Of a stretch of DNA of 64,000 bases, positions 1 through 12,500 are shown one piece after another (position 1 is the stretch's first letter; the number at the start of each line of letters is the position of its first letter). The notes beneath the pieces were generated by a model, which searched no databases, had not been told where the DNA came from, and saw nothing but the letters and a program-made list of their open reading frames with translations. The DNA lies in assembly GCA_007844125.1 (NCBI GenBank), contig CM017572.1:36195203-36259202 (forward strand), written 5' to 3'. Both the position numbers and the translations under genes were made by a program. Source of the DNA: Sinonovacula constricta (taxonomy: Eukaryota; Mollusca; Bivalvia; Cardiida; Solecurtidae).

Positions 1-284
1 GCCACTCTCCGCGTATTTCTGAGTTCCAGGAGCGCGAGAATTTCATATGGCGAGGGTTTCTTGCTTGCCTGCTGCGCGCAGATACTTCTGAATTCACATT
101 GGATTAATAGATATCTTCACACTAACAATATTACCATAATAGTTCCGGTGAGATATAACTAATAAGATACGTGTAAAACATACAAGTATGTATATAATAT
201 AAAAAAGTACACGATATACATTGAGTGAGAATAATCTGAGCAAGTCCCATCTGAATTGTTTCACTTTTATATTTTCAACACTAG

Positions 285-527
285 AACCGCTCCGGCTGTA
301 TATGCAGGAATGTATACACTGTGAATCACAGACAAGCATAATTTCAAGAAACTACGGCCAAAAATACGGGATCGGAATACCGTCGCTTTGTAACGACTCG
401 TGCATGGCCGATCCGGACTGTTCAATGGCCCTATACGATCCACGGAGAGAAAGGTGCAGCATGTTCGAAGGAACAGCTGTAAAACCGAATTACGGCACCA
501 TTGTCTACAGACTGTCACCCACACAAG
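285..527 (+). CDS. Exon E1: module B1
   Basis: 243 bp, phase 1 at both ends. The acceptor is ...ACACTAG and the donor G|GTAACA. An alternative acceptor (TATGCAG, exon from 307) is less likely because it breaks the phase. Residues run [12 protein letters not shown] ... [12 protein letters not shown] ... RERCSMFEG ... IVYRLSPTQ. Six cysteines remain of the ten in a full B module. The first and last (b1, b10) are missing together, and so are the GPDC and YxC cysteines (b4, b9), so the rest still form three pairs. This is the most upstream exon visible. By the alternation rule an A module should precede it outside the window. Confidence 0.82.
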
Positions 528-3500
528 GTAACACCGGACAAATGCCGTAACAAAACATCCAAATATTATACCTAAGCAACAACGATATCATGATTATTAA
601 AACAACTTAAGAATACTTCACTTTATGTTTTTACGGAAACTGGGCATCTTGCATTTTTTTATTTTGTGTTTCAAATAATGGAGAAAGGGCCATATAAGAA
701 ACATAAAATGTGAGTGTTAAATTACTAAATCTGTTAAAATGTAAACAATTGTCGGGATATGACAAAACAACCTTGTTGGCATTTTTCTGGATTTTAGATT
801 ATGTCATACCTAACGTAGGATTTCAAAATGCAGTCTCAAATGCAGTGCTCTCCTTTTATAATAAGAATATATAAGACAAAGTCCTATGAGCATTGCAACA
901 TATACAAAAATTGAAAGGATACAGGACCAAGGTATCCACATGCACGCCAAATGTAAATGTGAGAACAAATCTGTGATGTGTCATTTAACAATAAGAGCAA
1001 ACCCGACAGTTACCGCCTTGGAACGGTCAGTCGGCAATATGGACCGACTGGGGTGCCCAAACCGGCCCAACAGAGCCTCAAACTCGCACCTCCCGATGGT
1101 AAAACAATTAAGTAAAGACGTTGACAATGTTACAATGTTTCAAAGGAACGCATTTCTTTTCCTGTCTATTTGAATTTAAAATAACCTGGTAATAACTGTA
1201 TTATGTAGTGTGATTTAATTACCTTAGTTGATCCTCACTGAAGAGATTTACAAATATTAGATTACAGCTGTAAGTACTACCACCAATATTATAAATTTGA
1301 CAACAGCACATAAAGTTAATTCGAGCAAAAAAAAGACTAAGACAATATATACAGAGAAGACAATTATTGCAGTCTTCAGTTGACAGTGACCGTCGTTTTT
1401 GCTCTTTTTGTTAAATTACTCATCATAGAGTTGTTCTTACTTTTACATTTGGCTTGCATTTGAATATATTCGTCCTGTGCCTTTTCATATTTTGGTATAT
1501 GTTGCAATGCTCATAGGACTTTATCATATTTCCTTATTTATTACTGACGCTTACGTATGACTTATATAAGATGATATAAATTACCACATGTGCATGCTAG
1601 GTACTTGAAATAAAAAACAATAAAAAGTAGTGCAAGGGTTCTTCCATCATAAAAGCAACATAATCCATTAAAGCTCTGCATGTTCACTTATAATCTAGTG
1701 ATCAGAGGTACAATTTAATTGCATTATTAATTTTGATTCAACAAAAGTTTTGCGTTTTGATCTTAAATAAAATAAAATGCAAATCTGTCTTATTCAGGCA
1801 TAAAAGGACTTCAGAAAAATGTGCGGTTGAGTATCACAGTCGTAATTTTGCCGAATGACCTCCCCAAGGTGTTAGTTGTTGGATGTGCCATATTCGGCAT
1901 GTTACATAAGATGTACTTTCAGTTCAGTCGTTATGCGTTTACCGTCTATAGTTTGTGCCAGAAAAAAAATCTTCCGTTTGTCGTTGAGCATACTTGACTA
2001 TTATTACAATATGACGGCGAATTGTGAATTGTGAATTGCCAAACGCCAGATACAAACACACAGCTTGTTAAATGCGTGATTTCAGTACCTGTTCAGTGTA
2101 CTGGTAATGTTTCAGCAGAATATCTCGAACCTATACATTGTCATGGTTTAACGTGGTTATGTTCCAGACTGCCCGAAGTACGAGGTGAACCAAATGACGG
2201 GTTACGAAGGCACTTGCAGCGTGCTGGACACCGCTAACTACATGCCCAGTATCGACTACTGCATCGAAAAGTGTCTCGACATGGATGGGTGTCGCGCCGT
2301 CACGTTTTTTAAGAATCATTTAAAGTGTAACTTCCACAATTGCTCTGACACCATTGTATCAACACTCGGTGATAACGTGACATATGTCAGCCGAAATTGT
2401 GATCCGTACGGTAAGTGATTCTGTTAAAAGGCAGGGTTTTATGTTAACCGATATTCAAGGGATCTAGCTCATAAAACAATAAAACGCATGAGTTGTATTT
2501 TAGGATGTTTACGGCAGTTCCCTATCGCAATGTTTTGGACATGAAAAGGAAGTAACCCAAATCAAAATATACAGCGTGTAAATATTACGGACTCTTGCAA
2601 AGATCAAAATGATCCTCACCTTAATATCCGTTGTGGACGCTTTCCAGCAATTTGGGACTGGCTACATAACTGCATAAACAACAAATAATAAGTAACTATA
2701 ACATATCTGTAAAAATATTGAAACTATAAGTACAATTACGCGAAACTGAATGTTAACAATGGATTTTTACAAAAAAGAAGTTTGTCACCAATATGGCAAG
2801 CGTTTATCTGTTTCTTTATATTAGGATATTGTTTTATCCTTTTATGCATTGTGTTTATTTCTTTCACAATTCATCAGCTAAACAAATACTTATATGCGTC
2901 ATGTCTAGTCGGTCACACGGTCTAAAGTTATCAAATCAAAATGTGTTTTGCACCAAGATTTCTACGGATGGGATAGGATGGGATTAGCCGGCATTTTTGC
3001 CGATACTGTGCAGCGACATTTCTATCATTATAGCACAGGGGCACTTATGAGGTGCCCAGGGTCTGAAACCGGCCGGTCTATTATACTGACACTGACGAGT
3101 CAGACGTAATGCTGTCCCCAGAGCGTTAGGAGGGAAGCAACTACTACCGACATTAAAGTCTTTATTTTGACCCGGCTGGGGTTTGAACCCACGACCTCTC
3201 GATCAGCAAGCCGACGCTCTATCATTGAAGATTTCTAGGAATGGAATTACCGATGTCAAAATCGATTTAACGATTAATTAGAGAATACTGACAAAAAAGA
3301 GAGATGTGTATTCTTTGGAACACAAAGGAAACAACGCCAGATGCGGAAACGCATATATGTGTATAAGAAAATGAGGAGACCAAACCAAATTTCAAATGTT
3401 ATCTGCGCCCTCGCACCATGCCATAGATTTTTCTTCATGCCCATTCACCATTCTTTGATTGGCAGAAGGATAGTTTGTGTCATCTGTCATTTTAAATAAC

Positions 3501-6500
3501 AAGGAGACAAAAAATAGATCGTTCGCCGTTTATGAATGGAGAAACTTTGGAACATAAACTCAAATATTCTACGTCTTAAATAACTCTTTAATATTTTTGG
3601 TATTCTAGGAAGGTGGTGAAGTTATGACATTTTAATTAGGATAAACCATACTTTAAAACGATTTCAATTTCATTTTTCTTGCAATTAGTTTCAAGTTATT
3701 TTGTCTTAGTCGATTACTCCTTCTAAGAATGTATCTCCGCCAAAGCTGTATTTGTTTTACCAAAACTACCGCATGATTTGTTTATATCTTTTCCTTTTCA
3801 AACACATGTGTTTTTATTCTTATGTAATACCAATACTTTCTTATGTTTGAACAATCGCCAAATCGCCCACACCAGATCACTTCCTGGTAAACCTCATCGT
3901 CGGCAACCACAGTACTTTCTTCCATTTCACTTCAAACATACCGTGGGAAATTTGACTAGCAAAATCTCGTTTTCATGAATATGCATGAGGCAGGGGAGAC
4001 CAATCTTCTTCTAATGAAATCGCATGTTACAATAAAATACTCTTCAATCTCAATGACGTCATACTGGGATTTTCTTACTAAAAATAGAAACCAACGCACA
4101 TGTTTACTTATGGAGGTCGCCATTTTGAATGGTAAACCGAACCTTAGATATAAAACGTAATTTCATTGGCTAGTTATCCATGGTGGTTTCCTTATGGCAC
4201 CAATGAAACTGCCTCATTAATTGTTCATGACTACGAGATTTTCCTAGCCAATTGTCCCATGGGTACTTAACGCAGCACAGCGGAGTAATGTAACGGGGGA
4301 TAACCGTCGTTGGGTAAACCTGTACCTGCGTATATTTGTAGAATGTAGCAGGACCAATCTACAGATGTGCGTCAACTGCAAGTGGTCCAGTTATTGTCAA
4401 GGTCCAGAAGATCAGGCAGACTCGTTTTATATGTGGCAGTTTTGTAACGACACCCTGCTCGTGTCCCCTGAGTGGCAGGTCATGTCTATTTACCAGCCCC
4501 AAAAGTCGCGTTGCTATTACGAGCCATGCTCTGAGGTCACCATCGACCGCCAGTTCAGGACATTCCGGATGTCTTGCAGTGCTGGTATATTTCATAACCA
4601 ATTTAACCCATATTTTCAAGAATAGATAGTTTCCACGTGATATCATAGGCACTGATTAGACAGTTCAAGGCAGCCATCTTTGAAGGCAGAAGCTAATGCA
4701 GGCAAAAATCTGGAAATAAGTGTTGTATTAAACTCAGCACTGTGCTTTTATTTTTCGGTCTATTTTACTGAATTTTATATAAAATAAAACAGCTTTGATG
4801 AAGTATTCTAAATATTAAAACTATGTTTTGATAGTTTAAAAGGTAAAATAAATAAAACCAAAAAGCTACCCTGTTCATTTTGTTTAAGGATGAGCCAATA
4901 CTTTTATTTATTTTTACGTATTAATTCTGTGTGCATTTATTAATTTTAAAAATATTGTATTCTGAAAATATGAATTTCAAGAGCTTTCCAATGGTGTATA
5001 GCTTTTAATTTTCGGACCACAAATGAAGAAATTACAAGAAAATAAAATTTACCCTTCTATACAATTCATCTGAAAATCCATTGAAGTTACCATCAAAGAT
5101 GGCTGCCAAGATAAGGGATTTTCACTGATGTGGAAACTATCTATACTACTTGCACTGACATTAATACAAACATTAATTTAATGCTTTAAATATGTCATTT
5201 GTGGTTCAACATTCCACAAACGAAACTGAAGTTTTGGGACTTTTTATTTGCAGGGTGATAGCATTATGAATAATCTAGACAATGTGATTCTCGTGATATC
5301 AAATTAATCATTTCCATTTATAATATTTATAACATTATTTACAAGTAATCGATACAGTCGAAATAGCATAAAACAAACAAACATGTTTGTTAAATAATTT
5401 ATTCAAAATGTTTTTAATTCTTTACTATAACGTGTATTTAACCTAGGCTGCTCGTTTTAATTCTCCTCTTTTAACTAACCCTGCATAGGGTTTCTGGTTA
5501 GAAAAAAGTTTGAGATTAAGATAACCATGTTTTAAAATATTCGAGATGGATTTGAATTAGTTGATATTGTTTATCTTCCTGATGAAATATGGGTTTTCCT
5601 ATTGACCATACCAGATCAAATATATTTTACGATTAGAAACATTGCACTTTTCTTTCCAATTCTACATATTTGACACAAATAATAATGAAAAGAAAATTAG
5701 AAAGCCCTTACCTCTCTAGAATTCGAACCCTCAACATTCACTTTCAAAGCAGAGGGCAGAAGGCTTATACTATTAAACCTTTGAATCGGAAGTACCGAAT
5801 TTGGCTTTTATCTACCCTAAGATCTGGATTCATATACTAAGACTACGGCCAACGTAAATCTCCACCAAAACCATCTTTAAATATGTGGGTTGTTTTCCAA
5901 CAGACTGTCCAAACTACCGAGTGATTATCGCTGGAGGTTACTATGGCAACAGTTCCGCTATGTTCAATCTTTCGAGCGTGTCACGGGCCGAAGCTTGTCT
6001 TGAGCGATGTCTCGATACCGACCTATGTCGCAGCGCCACATTTGTATCAACCTCACAGATGTGTTTGTTTCACGACAATGTCGAGCCCGAGCTGGTAACT
6101 GACGATCTAGGATTTGAAGCCACATTTGTGGCTAGGGACTGTGATGTTGAAGGTTTGTTTGTTTGTTTGTTTGTTGGGTTTATCGTCCCACCAATAGTAT
6201 TTCAAATATCTGGAGACGGTGTCCACTTGAAGCAGATATAGTGCTGCCTTCACTGTGTATAGCATGCCGTGAACACCTGGCTTGATACCACACCCAGTCA
6301 CATTATCCTGACACCGGGCCAACCAATTGTGGAACTACCCTTATATTTGCTTGAGCGTTAGCAAGGGAGCTTTGTTAAAGGTTTGTTGAAAAGTGTTTGT
6401 TTTCACGTTCGAAAGATTCCATGTAAAATAGCCAAAGTCATGTTAGAGGAGAAATTGGTTTCAGACATCCATAAATCTTTAGGTTCAATATTATATGGAT

Positions 6501-9500
6501 ATGCTTAATTCTGTTGTTTTCCGTTTGAATTTTATTTCATGAATCATCTTCTATAAAAATGCGATTTTCAAAATTTATAGTTGAATACGAATGTTTACTT
6601 TCCGTCGCCAGACTGTGAACGCTTATATATCCAGACGTGTTTTAACTGCAAAAGATTCGACAACTGTGCGGGAGAACATCTGCCACAAGAGGACGGGATT
6701 TATTTGGACTACCACTGCCCTAACGGTTCTAAGTGGAACGATAACGACACATTCATAACGCAATATAATGCTCCAAAAAGTCGGTAAGTTTATGTTTACG
6801 TTATTAGGTTTATCGTCCCCACTTACAGTATTTTAGTTATCTGAAGACGGTGTCCACGTGAAGCAGGTATACTGCTGCCCTCACTGTGTATACACCTGGC
6901 ATGATATCACACCCAGTCACAGCATCCTGACACCGGGAATACCAGTCATGGAACTACCCTTATATTTGTTTAAGCGTAAGCAAGGGAGCTATACCACTAC
7001 CACTTTAAACGACTTCGGTATGTCGCGGTCCGCGAGAGAACCTCGTGTACCCGGAGCCGACGCTCTACCGACTGCGCCACCAGGTCCGGTTAAGTCGGTA
7101 AGTACCTGTAGAAAGACTGGTTCTTAGTGGAATAACAACGATTTTTACACAGAAAAACGCTTTTCAAAGTTCGTAAGTCATGGTTCCTGACAGCTGTTAA
7201 TTACAACATACAACACAGTATGATGTTGCAGTTCATCGGTTTATCATGACGGCGACTAGTCGAGTAATGAAAATACACTGCTAAGACACTAAGACGCTTC
7301 AAACATTTGGTAAGTTACGGGGTCTTAACGGTTCCAAGTAGAGCGATGACGTCTCGCTCATGACGCAGTGTATTATTTCGCTGCTAGCAATCGGTAAATA
7401 GATGTGTCTTAGTGGATCTTAGTCGGTAAATAGCTGTGTCTTAGTGGATTCCAGTCGGTAAATAGCTGTGTCTTAGTGGATTCCAGTCGATAAATAGCTG
7501 TGTCTTAGTGGATCTTAGTCTGTAAATAGCCGTGTCTTAGTGGATTCCAGTCGGTAAATAGCTGTGTCTTAGTGGATTCCAGTCGGTAAATAGCTGTGTC
7601 TTAGTGGATTCCAGTCGGTAAATAGCTCTGTCTTAGTGGATCCCAGTCGGTAATAAGCTGTGTCTTAGCGGATCCCAGTCGGTAATAAGCTGTGTCTTAG
7701 CGGATTACAGTCGGTAAATAGCTGTGTCTTAGTGAATTCCAGTCTGTAAATGTCTGTGTCTTAGTGGATCCAAGTCGGTAAATGTCTGTGTCTTAGTGGA
7801 TCCCAGTCGGTAAATAGCTGTGTCTTAGTGGATCCCAGTCGGTAAATGTCTGTGTCTTAGTGGATCCCAGACGGTAAATGTCTGTGTCTTAGTGGATCCC
7901 AGACGGTAAATAGCTGTGTCTTAGCGGATCCCAGTCGGTAATAAGCTGTGTCTTAGCGGATTCCAGTCGGTAAACAGCTGTGTCTTAGTAGATCCCAGTC
8001 AGTTAATAGCTGTATCTTAGTAGATCCCAGTCGGTAAATAGCTGTGTCTTAGTGGACCCCAGTTGGTAAATAGCTGTGTCTTAGTGGATCCCAGTCAGTT
8101 AATAGCTGTGTCTTAGTGGATCCCAGTTGGTAAATAGCTGTGTCTTAGTGGACCCCAGTTGGTAAATAGCTGTGTCTTAGTGGATCCCAGTCAGTTAATA
8201 GCTGTGTCTTAGTGGATCCCAGTTGGTAAATAGCTGTGTCTTAGTGGATCCCAGTTGGTAAATAGCTGTGTCTTAGTGGATCCCAGTCGGTAAATAACTG
8301 TGTCTTAGTAGATCCCAGTTGGTAAATAGCTGTGTCTTAGTGGATCCCAGTCGGTAAATAGCTGTGTCTTAGTGGATCCCAATTGGTAACTAGCTGTGTC
8401 TTAGTGGATCCCAGTCGGTAAATAGCTGTGTCTTAGTGGATCCCAGTCGGTAAATAGCTGTGTCTTAGTAGATCCCAGTCGGTAAAAAGCTGTGTCTTAG
8501 TGGATCCCAGTCGGTAAATAGCTGTGTCTTAGTGGATCCCAGTCGATAAAAAGCTGTGTCTCAGTGGATCCCAGTCGGTAAATAGTTGTGTCTTAGTGGA
8601 TCCAAGTCGGTAAAAAGCTGTGTCTCAGTGGATCCCAGTCGGTAAATAGCTGTGTCTTAGTGGATTCCAGTCGGTAAAAAGCTGTGTCTTAGTGGATCCC
8701 AGTCGGTAAATAGCTGTGTCTTAGTGGATTCCAGTCGGTAAAAAGCTGTGTCTTAGTGGATCCCAGTCGGTAAATAGCTGTGTCTTAGTGGATCCCAGTC
8801 GGTAAATAGCTGTGTCTTAGTGGATTCCAGTCGGTAAATAGCTGTGTCTCAGTGAATCCCAGTCGGTAAAAAGCTGTGTCTTAGTGGATCCCAGTCGGTA
8901 AATAGCTGTGTCTTAGTGGATTCCAGTCGGTAAAAAGCTGTGTCTTAGTGGATTCCAGTCGGTAGATAGCTGTGTCTTAGTGGATCCCAGTCAGTCAATA
9001 GTTTTGTCTTATTGGATCCCAGTTGGTAAGTAGCTGTGTCTTAGTGGATCCCAGTCAGTAAACAGCTGTGTCTTAGTGGATTCCAGTCGGTAAATAGATG
9101 TGTCTTAGTGGATCCCAGTCGGTAAATAGCTGTGTCTTAGTGGATTCCAGTCGGTAAATAGCTGTGTCTTAGTGGATCCAAGTCGGTAAATAGATGTGTC
9201 TTAGTGGATCCCAGTCGGTAAATGTCTGTGTCTTTATGGATCCCAGTCGGTAAATAGTTGTGTCTTAGTAGATCCCAGTCGGTAAATAGTTGTGTCTTAG
9301 TGGATTCCAGTCGGTAAATAGCTGTGTCTTAGTGGATTCCAGTCAGTTAATAGCTGTGTCTTAGTGGATCCCAGTCGGTAAAAAGCTGTGTCTTAGTGGA
9401 TTCCAGTCGGTAAATAGCTGTGTCTTAGTAGATCCCAGTCAGTTAATAGCTGTGTCTTAGTGGATCACAGTCGGTAAATAGATGTGTCTTAGTGGATCCC

Positions 9501-12500
9501 AGTCGGTAAATAGATGTGTCTTAGTGGATCCCAGTCGGTAAATAGCTGTGTCTTAGTGGATCCCAGTCGGTAAATAGATGTGTCTTAGTGGATCCCAGTC
9601 GGTAAATAGCTGTGTCTTAGTGGATCCCAGTCGGTAAATAGCTGTGTCTTAGTGGATCCCAGTCGGTAAATAGCTGTGTCTTAGTGGATCCCAGTCGGTA
9701 AATAGATGTGTCTTAGTGGATCCCAGTCGGTAAATAGATGTGTCTTAGTGGATCCCAGTCGGTAAATAGCTGTGTCTTAGTGGATCCCAGTCGGTAAATA
9801 GCTGTGTCTTAGTGGATCACAGTCGTTAAATAGCTGTGTCTTAGTGGATCCCAGTTGGTAAGTAGCTGTGTCTTAGTGGATCCCAATCGGTAAATAGCTG
9901 TCTTAGTGGATCCCAGTCGGTAAATAGCTGTGTCTTAGTGGATCCCAGTCGGTAAATAGCTGTGTCTTAGTGGATCCCAGTCGGTAAATAGCTGTGTCTT
10001 AGTGGATCACAGTCGGTAAATAGATGTGTCTTGTAGATCCCAGTCGGTAAATAGATGTGTCTTAGTGGATCCCAGTCGGTAAATAGCTGTGTCTTAGTGG
10101 ATCCCAGTCGGTAAATAGCTGTGTCTTAGTGGATCCCAGTCGGTAAAAAGCTGTGTCTTAGTGGATCCCAGTCGGTAAAAAGCTGTGTCTTAGTGGATCC
10201 CAGTCGGTCAATAGCTGTGTCTTAGTGGATCCCAGTCGGTAAATAGCTGTGTCTTAGTGGATCCCAGTCGGTAAATATCTGTGTCTCAGTGGATCCCAGT
10301 CGGTAAATAGCTGTGTCTTAGTGGATCCCAGTTGGTAAATAGCTGTGTCTTAGTGGATCCCAGTCGGTAAATAGCTGTGTCTTAGTGGATCCCAGTCGGT
10401 AAATAGCTGTCTTAGTCGATTCCAGTTGGTAAATAGCTGTGTCTTAGTGGATCCCAGTCGGTAAATAGCTGTGTCTTAGTGGATCCCAGTTGGAAAATAG
10501 CTGTGTCTTAGTGGATCCCAGTTGGTAAATAGCTGTGTCTTAGTGGATCCCAGTCGGTAAATAGCTGTGTCTTAGTGGATCCCAGTTGGTAAATAGCTGT
10601 GTCTTAGTGGATCCCAGTCGGTAAATAACTGTGTCTTAGTGGATCCCAGTTGGTAAATAGCTGTGTCTTAGTGGATCCCAGTTGGAAAATAGCTGTGTCT
10701 TAGTGGATCGCAGTTGGTAAATAGCTGTGTCTTAGTGGATTCCAGTCGGTAACTAGCTGTGTCTTAGTGGATTCCAGTCGGTAAATAGCTGTGTCTTAGT
10801 GGATCCCAGTCGGTAACTAGCTGTGTTTTTGTGGATTCCAGTCGGTAACTAGCTGTGTCTTTGTGGATTCCAGTCGGTTAATAGCTATGTCTTAATGGAT
10901 CCCATAGGAGCAATTACAACATATTTACGACTGAGCTTGACGCACCATGACGTCGGTAAGTATCCGTGTCCGAGTTGGTTGATTTCACCTGATGTGGCAG
11001 AGTAGTCTGACCATACATACCTATAAGTACCTGTGTCCTAACGGCTCAATAAAGGTCGATGTCAATAGATTCACGACAGTCTGCATATAAAGATTTCCTA
11101 CCGACTCCAGATGGACAACATACACACAGCTAAGCATCGCTTTCCCAAAAGTCGGTGAATGTGTCGAAATACCTTCAAATAGAGCGATGAGATAATATTG
11201 TAGTGCAGTATGACACTCACAACTGCCGGTAAGTCCTTCAATCGGAACTCCTCGGGTAATTCCGTCCTCAGGACAATCATCCCTCGGATGTTTCTGGTGC
11301 AATGATACTTTAAGAAATCACGCCTAAAATGTAGTTCGCACAAAACTTAAACAATGGCGTCGTTTGACAGCTGTTTTGTTTGCTGCACTTTGATTATTTA
11401 AATCTGAAACAGCTACAAGTTGAAGTGTAACTGGCATCGTACTATAGTGAGCTGTCATCCGAGCTGCCATCTTTGTTTTGACCTTCTGTCATAAAATAAG
11501 TCCCATTTAGGGAAATGGCCGAGGTGATCTGACTACCTACATTCATCCGAGAGATGATTCGTAAATTATCCGAGGTGTTCCAATTGGTAAGTCATTGTGT
11601 CTCTTGTTGCAAGAAGAACGAAAACAACACACAGATAGCGCAGAGTGACGCTTTCATCAGTAGGTGGTACGTAGCTGTTACTTTACGGTTACAAAGACAC
11701 GAACGATGGCAACATACCACTACATATTACGCTCCAATCGCTTGGTAAGTACCCTAGAGATATCGGCTTCAAATTGGATGAGCTTAATAACTTATAGGCA
11801 CAGTATATCGCTCTAAAAAGTTGAAAGTATATGTGTCCGTATGTCTGCAAGCGGGACGATTACATCATTGAGAAACATACGTATTCAGTAAGTTAATTTA
11901 TCAGATAACCTACCGCGTGAGCGTGAGGTAACACTCATGCGTTTTTTGGTAACTCACTAGTTAGTTATCATAGTGTGACGTCATTAAGTATGTGTGGTGT
12001 ATATGCTATTTCCCGATCACTTTGTTGTCGCCGTTTTATGCATTTTGTTGGACAATTTTATTTTAATTAATAAACAGATAACATTTTAGCCATATTATAA
12101 ATGAATCTGTTCCCTTTGTTTGGAAAATGGTCGAGTAAAGCCTGGAACTATCTTTTGTGCGAATTCTTCCAAACCGAATTACACATGTCAAGACCGACTG
12201 TTCGTACTATAAAAAGATTATGCATTGTAAACAAAAACAGCTGGTGTTTTGGTTATGTGATAAATAGAATCTAATATTCGTGTTCATTAGATACTGAAAA
12301 TATTAAACTCGTTGTCTAAAATGATACAAAACTCGGCAGAGTCTCGTTTCGTTTCATTTCATCCAACTCGTTTAATATTTTCAGTATCTAATGAACACTC
12401 ATATCAGATCCTTAATGTACCTAACGGCTCATAGTGCGGCGGTTGCAATACTAGTGCGGATATTTGTCTGGAGTACTATCCGCCAACAATTGATTCAAGT

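Larger units (their letters stand above)
528..2167 (+). other. Intron 1
   Basis: The intron begins GTAACA and ends TTCCAG. It holds two REP-1 copies in opposite orientation (884-1100 and 1375-1520) separated by about 275 bp, so its transcript could fold back on itself. The rest is AT-rich and shows no other exon. Confidence 0.75.
2411..4341 (+). other. Intron 2
   Basis: Carries a SINE-2 copy (2965-3227) and an inverted-repeat element (3955-4249). The remainder is AT-rich with no further exon-like open reading frame. Confidence 0.7.

Noticed and set aside
6153..6159. The E4 intron as an introner-type intron created by SINE insertion
   Set aside because: The SINE occupies only the first part of the intron and the acceptor lies well beyond its right-hand duplication. 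The intron existed before; the SINE merely landed at its donor.
7391..10904. CRISPR-like array of 32-bp repeats
   Set aside because: Repeats are directly adjacent with no spacers, and the DNA is eukaryotic. It is a minisatellite. The same holds for the 26-bp and 45-bp arrays.
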